A stretch of DNA of 48,713 bases from Mnemiopsis leidyi (GCA_000226015.1 JH152716.1:33180-81892); one strand, 5' to 3'. Shown: positions 20,701 to 35,700, counted from the stretch's first letter. Notes: generated by a model not told the origin, from the letters alone. Program-made: numbers and translations.

Positions 20701-23700
20701 ACTTTTATTAAGGGACTCTGACGTCAATATACTTTGTAATGACGCTTATTCGTTTTTTCCCACTATCCATTACGCAGACGAATCATAACTGTTGTAATGT
20801 TTTTAAATCTATTTGTCAGAAATTATATTGCCATTAAGCCATTTATACTTCATTCTAAAGCATTATTGCTAAATACGTCAAAATATTGGCTCTAAATACC
20901 GTGTATGCGATATTTTTTTGAAATATACGTACGAATACGCGAAGTTTCTTTTGATGAAGAACGAAAAATATTAAAATTTGACCCTGTTAAATTTTGTCCG
21001 AAATACGTCTAAAATACCGGACCAGATACCGGACCAGATACCGGACCAGATACAGGACCAGATACTAGGACCAGATACCGGACCAAATACCGGACCAGAT
21101 ACCGGACCAGATACCGGACCAAATACCGGACCAAATACCGGACCAAATACCGGACCAGATACTGGACCAGATACCCCACCGGGCCTAAAACCAAACCTCA
21201 GAGTTTCACGCCTCACCATCTATTCATGGGCAAATCACGGGCAAGAAAATACAATTCAGTTGAGGAAAATCACGGGCAAGAAAATACAGTTCAGTAGAGG
21301 AAAATAATAAAATCGAATACGTGGACAAAATTATAGTTCACCTTCAGTATTGTGCGCCGCCGCCGAACGCCGCGTAATTTTCGTACGCCGCCGCCGCCGG
21401 TAATTTTTCGCGGCGTGAAATCGGCGTGAAATCGGAAATTTCATTGCAATTACCGATGAATAATTAAGGGCCGATAGCTCATTTGGGGGAGTACTGATCA
21501 TCATAATTATAAATCGATTATCACGTACATTAATGATCGTTCTAATTAATTGCCAGAATTTCGATTTGACGAATATATATGTATCGCAAATCTTGTACAG
21601 GGCACAAAAATTTAGAATAACTCGGAACTCTCCACGCCGGCGTACGCCACCGTCGCGTATTTTGGGAAAACGCCGCCGAGTTTAAAATACGGCGGCGTAC
21701 AACACTGTTCACTTTCAGACTTTATACTTTAATTTTACAGAATAGCCTATTGCCACCATGTGTAAGTTTGCTGCAAAGGAGAACCTTTCTACTGACTTTC
21801 TTAAGCCTTCGTTCAAGCTCGAAGTTTACTAATTTTGATTACACTTTTATCCCGTTGATTTATCACGCAGCCGAGCTGAGATTAAGATGTCGATCGTAGT
21901 GATGGACCTACTTGAGGGCTCTGAGATATCTTCTGCCATATAAGGAATAATCGTATCCATCTCGTACATTCGTATTGTAATTACGGCACGGTACGTCGGA
22001 CGTAAACTCAGCGTCAGAAGATAGCATAGGTTCATTTAGCGAAGGTGGGGCCCTGATTTACATGTTTAGTATTAAACGTAGGTGGGGCAATCAGCCAACG
22101 TACTAGGAACGACATTGGCGTTGTTAAGGCATGAGACGAACAACTTGATAGTTCACCAATCGAGATTTGTTATCATGGTAATATTTATTTTCTTATTGGG
22201 TTGAAGATGACATAATTTTTGAAGCAGTTTCAGTGAAGTGTGAAGACAAGAATTATGTAACTGCTATTGTCTGCTGACATTAATAACTTTAAATCAGAAT
22301 ACTCATAATGTTAGTGTACTGATAAGAACCGTGTGTAATCATCACAGAAACCGTGTAATGTACATGAACTGCTAATGTTTACCCAAAATTTAGAAATTCT
22401 AACACTTAAAAAACACTTCAAATTTCAATGTGCACCATCGTAGTAAACGGAAAAGGCCAAGGGTAATCCAATAAAGCAATTAGTCTATGTTTACATTGTA
22501 TTAGTCCGGGCTTGAAGTATCTACTAGCTGTTTCAATATCCAATGACTTGACCGCACGAGGGTTGACAACCAATAGAATCTCTCCATTTTATCACGTTGT
22601 CATGGTGACCACGAAAGCCTGGGCAATAATACGATAAATAAATTGTATCGAGAAGTCTGAAGAGATATATAACAACCACTAGCAACAGTTTTTACTTGCG
22701 TGCCACGAAATATGGAGCTGACTGATTACGAATTTTCCCAGGATAGTGCAAGGTGGTGCTGCATCACACGGCTGCGTTACTATGAGAGTAAAACTATGAA
22801 GAGAATTTCTTTCGATTCTGGCCGCAAAAATGAACGAGTTGACCAAATTTTTAAAAGTCGGTTATACTCTATTTTAAAGAGTTATTGCTTTAATTCGAGC
22901 ATGGAACAGTCTAACTAAACATATGTGAGGGGATTTAATTTCGGGAGATAATAACAGTCAGGTAGGCCAGTAACCGTCAGTTCAAACTACCTGGTAGACT
23001 TACTTGATTAGGTTTCCACTACCAGGGTACTGGGTTTACATAATCGCCGTACGGACGTTAATTTGTCTCCTGGCGATGAAGCATCGCCTTGCCCCTTTAA
23101 AATGCTTACCGTATTCCTCAATGGTTATTTGTAAATTTGTGGGTGAGCTTTATTTATAAATTACTTGATGTATGTATGCTTTGAAAATATTTTCGAATCG
23201 TGTAAATCGTGTATCGTGTAATTATTTGCTTGGGTTACCAGGTTACTAGGTTACTAGGTTACATAATTATTTGCTTCGGTTACCAGGTTACTAGGTCACC
23301 AGGTTACTTAATTATTTGCTTGGGTTACCAGGTTACTAGGTTACTAGGTTACAAGGTTACTAGGTTACTAGGTTACTAGGTTACTAGGTTACAAGGTCAC
23401 TCTGTCTCAATAAATGCCATAGGTATGACACAGTATCGTTATCCAACTTTTCGCAAGGGAATTCCAAATAATTCAACTTGAGTCTGGAGCTATCATTCAC
23501 AACCATCTTTACAAATACCCGTTCTGAGATTTCAGTTAGCAGAAAAGTCCTGGTGTGGTCAACCAAAGAAGACTGTCAAAGCTAAAGATGACTCACAAAG
23601 TCACCAAGTCATGTCATCATCGACATTAATAGAGTACAGGGCTAGAAACCAGTTGTCGGATTGGACACCTGTTGTAACTGTGCAAACACCTTACAAGTGT

Positions 23701-26700
23701 GAGAAAGTTTTCTAAAACACTCCGACAAGGTCTTATAGTTTGTTACAATGTACAGTGGCAGTGTTGGGGTATGGCTTGTGTTAGTATTATTTACGTGTTA
23801 GTATTATTTACGTGTAGTCAACATTCAATATTTAAGATAAAGCACTATACTTAAGATGTTAACGCTACTGAAGTATATCTAATGGAGAGTGAAGTCTCAG
23901 GTAAACAATACAAGATAGATATATTGGGAAGTGTTAATACTGCAGTAAAGCCAATGAACCACTTAGATGCATGTTCTTGACAGTTGGTTATAAATCTACA
24001 AAGAATCTTGGTGAGTTTACAGGGACTGCGGGCTGGCCACTCCTTAGTAACTGTTACATTGACACAGCTGCCATTTACACCCTCTAAAACCGGAAATTGT
24101 ACCTTAGCCTAAGTATTTGGAAGGAATTAGGAAAGGGACATGATAGTGAAAGCGAACGCTAAAATAAAAATGATATGTGTGTTTTTTGTTGAATTAAAGG
24201 GTGAGCGAGTCCGTTTTAAATTGGTAATATTTATTTAAAAAGTGACCAAAGAATTTGGCAAAGTGAAAGTCTAGTAAAACTGACCTAGTTATCCTATAAT
24301 CAGGGTTGTTGTTCTCCTCAACAGACAGATTGTTGACACTGGGCCAGGGCGACTCCGCCACGCTATGTCGATGTGAGGACTGCTCGCTGTCGTTGTCGAG
24401 GAGCTCTCTGCTGCAGGCAAGGTGGGAGGAGGAGAGGAGGGGAGCTTGGTATACTCTATCTGAGGGTCATTTGGTGATAAGTTGGCTAATTGGGTTAATT
24501 GGTTAGCTTATTCGGCTAATTGGGCTAATTAGTTAGCTGGTTTGGCTAATTAGCTGGCTAAATGAGTGAATTAGTTAGCTAATTGGGCTATTTAGTTGGC
24601 TACGATAAACGTACTAGCGCAGATCATTCTGCTAACACCTACATTTGTCCTCTAAAGAAATGTCCTATTTCATTCGCACTATCTTACAATATCGAAGAAC
24701 GTAAAAGTCATTTTCCAGTAAAATGCGCGACTACATTTCAGAGTTTTCAATCCCAAAACCGGGATTTTCCGTCAGGTTGTAACATCACGGGAATACAGCA
24801 CGTACAAGAAATTATCGTCAAGTCTTCACAACACACACCTACTTTCTCCGCATACATCCGTGACACTGACGCTAGGACTGCGGTCCTAGCTGGTAGCTTT
24901 GGATGGCTGTTAACAGCAAAAAAAGTGATATACCGGCTTGCATACGATTGGCTGACTTATGAATTTTCAACGCTCCACCTTCCGTTCCAATCTCACATAT
25001 GATTGTTTGTCATTTTAGTGAGCTTGTTTAGGACGACATGTCGGATTGTTTGCCGTTGAAAATTAACAGTAGTAGCCAGGTTGGGCTGATACCAATAATT
25101 AGGGAGCATGTTTAAAAGTGCAACAATATTCCGCAACAAGTTCTCGTTTAAGAAAGGCAATTAGTAGGTTGTCGCTGGAAGCATGAAATTCTTGTTAAAT
25201 TTAGAGTCGTTCAAGTGTAGCCGCAGTTAAGCCTTTACTCTCGGTAAAACCTGTAAATATTTGGCGGACTCACTAATTAAAGATTTCTTTAAAAATCTTA
25301 TCCAACTTCGCATTGTTATCGTCACTTTTAAGATACAAGCTTTCAAGTCTGTTAGTATCGATAGTTTTACAGAATGAGACTGGTCACGGTTGAATAACTC
25401 TCGCTACCTGTAACTGTTTCGTTTTTCACCTTGTATTTATTTATTTTTTAGTTAACACTCTGTTTAATCGTTACTGTTTTTAGTGAAACTGAGTAACTCA
25501 GGCTACCTGTAAGGAACTCACAGGTTGTTTTGTTTGTCACCTTTTGTTAGTCACCTTGTGTTTGTTTCTTTAGTTAAACAATCTGTTTATTCGTTCCTGT
25601 TTGTCACCTTCTGTTCGTCACCTTGTAATTTTCACCTTGTATTCGTCACCTTGTGTTCGTCACCTTGTATTTAGTTCTTTTTTAGTTAAACAGTCTGGTC
25701 ATTCGTTGGCGGTAACAGCTCTGTTCCCGATTACCTGGATAATATGACCACCTTATAGAGCAGTTATTGAAAAAATAGTCGTAGTGTACTACTAATAAGT
25801 TTCTTGTAAGTTGATGAATATCCCCACGGTTTGGACGATGAAATGTTTGAACTTGGTAACGTTCTAAAATCTGCCGTACAGTTTGCAGCATGCAAGATAT
25901 GGAAAGAATTTTACTGCCGTACATAAATGTGCTGATATGGCTGATAAGATTAGAATACATCAACGTCACATTAAATCTAATTCCAGAGTACAGTACGAAA
26001 GTAGCCTTTCTTGCTTGAAACCTGGGTGATATCCTTTCCTTGCAAAAAAGTAGCAATTACTAGCTTACAGAGGATAATAACATGCCACGTTGTCAGTTTA
26101 TCAAATATGATTTATAACACACGTGACACAGCTCCTATCTAGACTTCACCCTCCATTTCACCACATGACGTAGACTTCAAGACAGTGTACACGGTAGAAG
26201 AGCAGAAGTACCTAGGTATCTACCTCTCTTTCTAGACCAGTCTGGAATGTTATGTTGACCTGTCACGTGTCCACAGGACCATTGTGTCACGACGTCGTCT
26301 TAATATTTGATATTGTACTACCTTTCTCGTAGAATACCAGGTTTATGTTCGAGATAACCATCGAACAAAAGGACGAAATTTAAACGGATTAAGCCAAGGA
26401 TTTCCGTTCTTTCACTCATCAGCTTTGTCTCATTGCCATCAGCCTCAGTGACAAAGCAACGAGACGTTAGTAATCCATGAGTGTGGGATAATATTCCAGC
26501 CTCAGCTCCGCTTAAGAGCGGAAGATATTTTTGGCACGACTTCCTTAGTTTTGCTTTGATTTGCGAAAAGCCTTTGATCCAGCGCGGAGATCGGTATTCA
26601 GGACAGCTACTTCTTAATCATAACTTTAGAGTTTTTAACTATCACTTTAGAGTTTAGAGCACATCAGTTCTCGTTTAAAGACTAATCCTGTCTAAATGAT

Positions 26701-29700
26701 TACCTGATACAGTCTGAAGATGTTTCCTCATCCTCTGAAACTCCTCAAACATTCGGTCACAATGATCCTGCGTCTTCTCCACATATTCCCTCAAACTCTT
26801 GTCCCCTGCACCAGTGTCCACTAAGTAACCGTTCTGGTAGACGGAGGGGGGAGGGTGGTAGCCGTTTGTGTAGGTTTCTTTGTGGGGCTCATCTAGGTGG
26901 GGCACTTCGTTGTTTGGAATGTCCGAACTTGCTTCCGAGCTGTAGGGCAGGTGTTTTTTAGTGTTAGTGTTGTTGGAGAGAATACATTTTGTATGGGACG
27001 GTCAAGTAGAGGATGATTTACTTATAATATCTAAAGATTACTTCATGTCTTTTTTTAAAAAAGCGGTAGAAATATGCAAAAGTATAGATTTTAATCTGTT
27101 TGTACATTTAAATGTCCTTAGCCTTAGTTATGAACAGATTCGTTTATGCGTGAAGAATAAATTCTCCTAGGCACATTTTCAAATTGCACATGTTATTTGG
27201 ACATCTTCAGCTTTCAGGATTATCATGCGTAATTTTATAACTGCAGAAGAACTTTGAATTCATTAGGATTGATTTAATTAAGCAATAAGCATTATCACCA
27301 AAAAGATTTTGAATCAGTTCATCCCTTATTAGTTCGATTGAGCAAAAAATTGAGGCATTTGTGGCCAATGTCACATACCAGTTGTCGTTGGCTAGGTCGC
27401 TGTTACTCAAGTGCCACTCGGTCATTTCATCGTAAGAGTGAAGAAGTCGGTTGCCAGGGTTACGCGCACTCCGCACACCGGGCACGCACTCCACGCTCCA
27501 GTCGCACTTTGCCACACACTCTTGAACGTTGGGGGACGCTGGTTCTGAGGTAACGTCTGAAATTGGGGTGGAGTTAGAAAAAATTAGAGCGGTTCTATTT
27601 CGTGGTGATGTGGTAATGCACTGATTAGGGTGATTGGGTGACCATGAACCTTTGATTTAGAACAGAAAATAGCATGACGTATAAGTTGTCGATATCCTTT
27701 ACTGCAATTTTACAGCAATTTAAACCGAACTTAGACTTTTACAGTATTTACTTATCTAGCAGTGATTATGTGGATCTGGATTCTGTCCAGGCGCTACATG
27801 GATAATTGAGTAAGCAGATTGCAGTACACAGAACTCCACATCACGATGAGAACAACCGAAGAACCGATAAATTTAAGTACCCTCCCTCTACACAGTACCT
27901 ACACACGACAATCATCTCCAATCTAATTCCATTCGTTACATACACCGGCCATTTCAAATTTACAAATTTAATCGATTTCCTTGCAAGTTGGGCCGCCACC
28001 CACCACCCTGACGAGAGACGAGAAAGGGCACGGAGAGTAGAAATTACCGGAAAAATTAGATCACGTTTGTACAGCATGTTGGCCTGAGGTCCTCCGGTCG
28101 ATATACGAGAAGGAGAATACCTGGAGCACTAAGATTTAGCTGTCAACCCTGGTGTGCTGTTAAATTCCTCACTTATTGACCGGCTGACATCATCTAACAC
28201 TTTATATATATCCGGGTGGTATATAGCTCTACAGCTCTACACCTGCTGACCGCTGTAGTGATTAGTCCAGGTTCTTGTCAAGAGTTACTGTGGGTAATCC
28301 GTGTATCTTGAGGGGGATGGTCTTATAGATTTATTGTGTGGGATAAGTTGGGAGTTTTTAATGGACTAATTAAAGATATCCCTATACCACGAGTCGAGGT
28401 AGTCAAATATCATAGACCTTGATACTGCTGTAAGGTTAACACTCCCACACAGACTCCGGACAAGTCACGTGTTGTAGTCACGTGTTGTACACAGAACCAC
28501 CGAACACAGTGAAGTCTGATAACCTAGATTAAACCTTCAGACGGGCTGGGTTCAGAGTTGCGGGGGTCGGTATGTAAGTAGGCAGTTTTAGTCAGAATGA
28601 GATAGAGAGACTAGCCTGGAGTTCTACTTATTTGCTATGAAAGTTCTCCCAAATCTTAATCGTAATCCCAGAAAAGATAGCGTGAAAAGTAAAAAAGCCG
28701 AGTTCATTCCCGCACTCCAACTCTTGTAGAATGGATTTTTATTCTCGCCCATCTTTATCATCTAATCATTTACATTTAAGTAAAGTCAAAATTTAAGATT
28801 TAAGTAAAGTCAAAATGCATTAAATTTTTCGAAATTTGAGGAGCATGAATGAACATTGAACGTACCTTGAAACAAACAATGTGTATGAAATGCAGGATAA
28901 GTATGAAGTAGACACAGAAAAAGAGAGGAGAAACACAGTAAGGAATTTTGTTTTACACATGGGTGGATGGTAAAACTCTTATCATCACATCATTACCATC
29001 AAGTTAGCATCATCAACTTCAGTTAACAACAATATTTAACAGTGACACACACATTTAGGTCTAATAACAAGATTCAACTTCAATGTCGCAATATTTCACA
29101 CGCTTATCACTCAGAACAAGCACGCATGGCACCTTAGATCACTTGCGATGGGGTCAACCCTTCAACACCTATTTCAACTTCTTTCAGCTCTACTCAACCT
29201 CTGCTGTTTCCAAAAACCATACCTCCAGAAACTGCCAGAACAATTCCCGTATTCCAAGATGGTGCTGTTAAAAAAGAGAGAAAACTAAGCGCAGTTGGGC
29301 CCTTCTACCGCTTCCAGGGGTGATGAAATATCAACTGAGGGGGAGGTAGAAGCTGAGGAATTTAAACTTCTGGCAGCTTGGCAGGGATTGATACCGGTAG
29401 TGAAGGATGACGGAAAGGGAGCAATACATCATCTTGATGTAAGTTGCAAGAGTAATAGTTAGAGTACAGTTATAGTACTGATATACAACAATAACCGTCA
29501 CGTTGTAAGATAGTGTGTTGTTCCCAGCGAGGTATGAAGCTCCCTTAATTAGCTACCTAATTGTTGGAAGTAGAGGCTACTAGAGGGTTTCCTGCTTATG
29601 TTGTCCTGCACCTCGACTCTCCACAACTCCTCTTTTCAGCCGTTCGTAGTTAAATTTCTGTCTACAGCTCATGCCCGGGGATAAATATGAGGATATGTGC

Positions 29701-32700
29701 CGCGACTTCGCGAGTTCATATGTCCCGCCTTGTAGCCGGCACTATGTGCACGATAAGCCACTTTTGTGTAATCTACTTTGGCTGCAGGAATTTCAGACTG
29801 TTAACTTGTTATTAGGTGTGTTCTGTTTATTTCTAGTGCAAGAAAAGTTTTTCTTAGTTCTTCGAGAAAAGTTGTGGATTCGGAAGGATTCCATTGGTTG
29901 TCCGCTACTCAGTACAGGGTAATTGAACTAGCTTATCCGCAATAATTTGCATTGAAGTTCATTTCTGACTTACACAATTTGCTGACGTTCGAAGGATCTG
30001 TCATCGTTTTAATTATCCGATTATCGGATTTTTCGTTTCCATCAGGTTAGGCTGTCAAGGCATTTTGAATTTTTATGCCACAGTTACGACCGTTATCGCA
30101 ATGGGCATCACATCTGTTTATAGTTTATCTTTTTTTTGAATAGGACTTTGAGGAATGTTACAAATTGGACAAAAGAAGATGGTTACATTCCTTATAGTCT
30201 TACCCAAAACAAAGATTTCGAAGAATGCCCTCACTCGACTTTCTTTACAGTTTATGGACTTGTATTTTGTACACCGATTCAGCGATTAGCTAGAAACTGA
30301 ATTGTATTTCACACTAATGGCACAGACAATGAGACGACTTCTTATGTATTATGGGCATATTGCCTACTCAAAATGAGATTTCAGGCGACTTTTTGGAATA
30401 CATTAAATTTGAAACTTATTTCTTCGACTTTGACTTAGCCCATGCAATAAGTTTTCTCCATCCATTGATCTTGACAAGGAGAATGGATGTAAAGTCCAAA
30501 ACACCGAAGCTGCAAAGTTTCAGTTTATCTGAAAAATATTCCGAAAGCACACGTACATGTTAGGATCTCTTAAACAAATGAGACTGCTAGATTTGTACGG
30601 TATTATCTATTATCAAGGAATACGCACTAACCATGTTCCACCCTTGGCCTTACCCAGGTGATGCTTATACTGCTCCTGGTCCTGCCAGCTTCCAGCTTGT
30701 CCGACCGGAAGAAGTGCGCGACGGGACAGCTGGTGGATGCTCACACCTTGCTGGACCTAACAATCGCGTGGTGCAGCAGTACGCGTCACACAACCTGCTA
30801 CACCACGCGCACCCGCTTGCACGAAAGTATGTATGAAGCTGAGCATCTCTTTGTTTACGGATGTGGGAGCTGTCCCTATGTGGAGGATTCTGAGAGAGAT
30901 TTGCAGGAATGTAGTGAATGTCCGGGGGATGTTTGTAACCTGCCTCACACCTACTGGAATATGACGTATAAAGCTCTGCCAACAAAACCTCCGAAAGTGG
31001 AGAAGCCGTTCATCCCCTTCAAGGAGAGCAAACATTTTCCTCAGTACGAGGCCCTGGCAGAACCCTTCATTTGGACATTTCCCTTGGCCTGCTTAGTACT
31101 GGTTATTTTTATGATACTCTATTATTGTATACGGGCGCACATTGAGGACTGGTATTGGTGGTGTGTAAGATATTGGCAATAGACCATCAGAAATCAGAAA
31201 ATGTTATTAAACAAGGGACGTTCTATATTCATACAGAAACTAAGAGACGTACAATCTCACGTCACGTGATTGAGGGTTGGTAAGGCGATAAGTATGGGAG
31301 ACTTATGCAGAACATGCAAATTATCGCCCAACTCAGAACTTCCACGGACTCCAGATGTTACAACTTACAACATGTACATACCAAGAATCAGGTCACAGCT
31401 ATAAATGAGTCGGCTGATGAATCTTGATTTAGAACTCTCAGGACAACTTGCACAACTCTGATCGATTACTGCCGACACTTTCGATCATAACGACAGCCGC
31501 CGGGAAAATAGTCCCCAAATTGTTTATTTGGCGGGAAAGGTTGTCGGCATCATCTGATGATAGTCACAGCCTGGCGCTAACAGGTGCTGAAGGATCAACA
31601 TGACACGTTACCAAAACTGAACTATCTTGAGCAGAATCCTAGATTTTGTGGATTGTTTTTGAATGTGATTTGAGTTTTACTCGACAGTATCGAGGCCGAA
31701 AAGTGTGTGAAATTATCTGAATGAAATATCATTGTTCTTTTGGATTATTGTATTTATCAGCAATCTTTAATTACCAATAAATTAATGAAATAGATGATCT
31801 AATATCACAGTCTAATTGCTTCAAAATAGGAGAAAATTTAAAGAACAAAATTTACAAAAATAAGTAAGAACCTTCAGAGAACATCAAGCATACTTGCACA
31901 TTATAAAACACGTGCACAACTAAAGAAATATAGTACACGTACAGTAATATGTCTCACCATGCTTGCAGTGCTTGTTCAGCTTGTTGAGCACTTTACACCG
32001 CTCCCAAACCCCACGAACAATCATGTCAGCTCGTGCTTGGAAACTACAGTTCTTACAACGAATAACAACGTTAGTTTGCTTCCGGGCCACACTTCCGTGA
32101 GGGAGCGAAATTGGAGCACCTCCAGGATTTGAGCAGGCGCGCAATTTGCGCGTGCAAGAGGGTTGCTCCTGCATATGCTTTCTAGAACGGGACGACGAGT
32201 AGCCGATCATCATTTGTCGGGAAATGTGCATCACGCTCAACAATCAGTAGATAAATCTAGAGGGGTGGCTAGAGGGGTTGATATAACAGCCAACAAGAGC
32301 AACGACACGCGACAAAATGGCGAGGAGAGTGGCTGGATAATATTCGTGATTAGTGTCGTTATGTCCAGGGCGGTATATAACCGGTTTGTAAAACCAGATA
32401 TATTCAACCTCCCCCCGCGTGTCGGGCTTACAATAATGCCAAGCAATAACTGACACAAGTAACTGCTATGTGCTGAAAAGTGCTCAAATTTTGCTACAAA
32501 TAAGAACATTATATAGACAAAGATACGTGCAACGATAGCTGACAAGGCTCACTCAAAATTACAAGATCCACATATAGGGATGATTTAATACCATCATATC
32601 TCAATTCTCAAGATTCAGGCTCAGATCTCACCGGCGAACAAAATAGCCTTGTACATGATACTCTGCAACCACGTCCAACAAAGGTAAATTCCGTCAAAAT

Positions 32701-35700
32701 CAGAAGGGCGGACTGGTTAAATGTCAAACTGAATTCTTTAAAACAGTGCTTGCTATTACAGCCCTCAAATTCACAAAAAATCCAGACAAAAGGAGAACGA
32801 GCAGTGCACGAAGAGAAACGTTGAAATTTTGTGTAACAAGCAGTTGGAAATGTCACGTGGCACGTGCCATGTACACAAAGTTTCTTGTTTTGTGACAAAC
32901 ATCACGCATCACGCTGGCACGGTCACACTTGCAGCACTCATTCATCAGGCCCGGTAGAAGCGGAGCTGTAATTTCTGTTATCGTGTACTTTGTGTGTACA
33001 CACTAATAGATACTTTTCAGCGTGCACTCTTTTTAGTATGCTTGGTGGTAGTCACTAGTCAGTATAGACGATAGGTTGAGAGCCAATAGAGCAATAGCCA
33101 CTGATCAGAATAGGCCAAGAAATCAGGTGTAAATCTATATTCTTAACTAGTAGTACTTATCAGTAGTCCTCTGTGAAGGGTTAGGATAGCTCCAGCAGCC
33201 AATGAGTTATCTATAATTAGGTCCCATTGTTAATTGTTACGATGTCCACATACTGTAACATACACACCAACAGTAGGTATACCTAGTAGTACCTAGTAGT
33301 ACCTAGAAGCGTTAGACTTGCTGGCGTTCAAGGACAATCAGGACCAGGACCAGTAAACGGGACTGTTCAACATCTCAACAAGGGAAATATACTGCATAAA
33401 ATAAAACATAACCTGAAGGGATGAGCTCCGAAATTAGATATTTTATTGCATTGTACACATCCTGTTTGGAGCATGAACAATTTTAACCAACAATGAGTAA
33501 TGACCTCCCTGAGTCTCCATCTCCCTCTCTCCCCCTTGACACACGTGCACACAAAGACACACCTCTCGGCTCCATACACAATTGTACACCAGTGGAGATC
33601 TACTGCTAGTTATCTGATATTTATACCTAGTTAGCAGGTTGACACACCACATTGAACCACCAGTAAATGCGGTGCGATGACCTGTGTATTAAACCAGCAA
33701 TATTGCGCAATATCTGACTGTACTTCAACGTCTAATGGATAATTGATATACTGCATCTCTGCACTTTAAGATCTAGACATGTGCCTAGCTTGGCGAACAG
33801 AGTGAATAATCTTTCGGTACGGCAAGTTAAACAAGGAATGGAAGATGTGGGGTTCCGTGCAGTTCAAACTTTAGTGCAACATTTACATCCAACTCTGATT
33901 CAAAATCACATTTCAATAATACTTTAACTTTCACACCTCACCTTCCCTTTTACACATTCTATTCTGTAAACTATTGAACAATACCAATAGTAAACAATCA
34001 ATCTACTAGGGCAGGAGAATATGAGGTATTTAAAGTTACCACGGATATTTAACAACTAGGATGTAAAGGTTATTAAGCACTCAATAACTAATGTTGTTAC
34101 CAAAATAAAAGAAACGATGTGATCTCAACATACGGTTGCCAAGATACCACAACAGAAACTAATCAGACAAAACAGAGATTACAGTAAACAAAGTACTAAA
34201 TATATTCCAGAAGAAGATAGAGAGAGAGAGAAAGAGAGAGAGAGAGTGTGTGTGTAACAAGAGATACAACAGCTGTACAAGATGAGCGGGGATCAGTGGA
34301 CCGTATCACTCAACACTCACAACACATCCAGATTGAGGACCAAGTTCAGGTCTAGTTCCGGTACACCAGCTCTTATCTGCTGGCTTCCCGGTGCATGCAC
34401 TGGTAGAATACTGTACTGCCTTCTATAACGTGTTAAGTTGGGAACACTGCCAGAACATAAGCAAATAGATACACTCTCACCACCAGTTTCTACAGATCTA
34501 AACACTTAAATAGCAGAAGGAAAATAACAAGTCTTTAAAAAGCGGCCGAATGACAAACACATGTTCTCTTTCTTAAAGGAAGAACAGACCTGGGATCGGC
34601 ATCAGAGAGCTTCTTTCCTTGATCATTGGTGGGGTGTTTTCATGGGATCACTACCCGTCTCTCTCACACACAATGTTTACAGTCTCGCTACAAACACGAT
34701 AAAAAGACAGAGAGGGGTGGATTAGTCAGTAGACAAAAATAGAAGCAGGCAACTATAGACGGGAGGGCCAAGACGAAAAGCAAAGAGAGAAGAGAGATGT
34801 CAGAATTGTGCGGGTGGAAATTGTTGGAGTACTGGTGTATCCCTCTGTTAATACACAGAACTCTTACAACAACGGGCAAGGAGGAGAGATCATACTGTGT
34901 TGCCTGGGAAAGTGGAGTGCGTCATTTATTGGTTTGTTGGAAACAAGAAAGGGGAGACCCCCGTCTCAGAGCTGTGAGTTGTGAAATGCTGAGCTTTTAC
35001 TCCTTCATAACGTTTGAGAAAGTATAACATTCGGATTGTTGAGCTCTTAATTGCAAGCAGACAGTTTAACTTAGTTCATGACAAAAATCTGCTGGGCCAA
35101 CTGTTTTCCTCGGCTCTGTAACTTGCACTGCATCACTCAGACAGAAGAGAATAAGAAACTTACGGTGAAAATTAGCTGCGATTAAGGTAATTACTGACTT
35201 CGATTTTCCAGATGCATAAAATGGGTAATTATGTCCTTGAATAATCCATGGTTTGGCATAATCTGATGACCGATAATTATTTTCTAGCCTGATTACAGGC
35301 CAACCTTAAAGATTATGGCCACCCTTTTTGTCTCTCGACAAAAAGCCCCCCCCCCCCATCCTAAGAAACAGAATTTTATTTAGCACAGCTCATGCGTCAT
35401 GTCTGAGACAGGAAGTCTCTATTGGTTTATCAGTGGTAATCGACCGACAAGACCTCGTTATGTATACAAAATGTCTCAGCATCAATCAGACCTACTGATT
35501 AATCCACACTCTCACACATTTGCGTTAAAACTACGCAAGTACGCTAGACATTCCACTTACCTAGAACTAGTGAGGCAAGCTGGCGGCAGCTGATAACCAT
35601 GCTTACTGACGTTAGAGATTTAACAGCGCTCTCAGACTTCCGATTCATCGTACCAAAACACGGGGTTTGGTGGTTTTTGGACTGTCGCCAAGTCAAAAAC

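Larger units (their letters stand above)
17258..24284 (-). other. 7-kb intron of the PH-domain gene
   Basis: This intron contains the assembly gap, the second copy of the dispersed repeat, a 12-bp minisatellite, a hAT-type MITE, the possible small plus-strand gene at 22712 and an 8-bp array. The rest (17.3-19.0, 19.04-20.2, 21.7-22.5 and 23.4-24.28 kb) shows no coding or repeat signal I can support. Confidence 0.55.

Noticed and set aside
20971..21307. Long frames on both strands with [12 protein letters not shown] or [12 protein letters not shown] repeats
   Set aside because: They are produced by the 12-bp minisatellite, which has no stop in several frames; no start context or splice signal supports a protein.
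24583..25002. 139-codon plus-strand frame
   Set aside because: It starts inside a degenerate repeat, has no recognised motif and no splice context; it is probably chance, although its length is somewhat notable.
26141..26240. Plus-strand frame containing [20 protein letters not shown]
   Set aside because: It is bounded by stops within 30 codons with no clear splice borders; judged chance.
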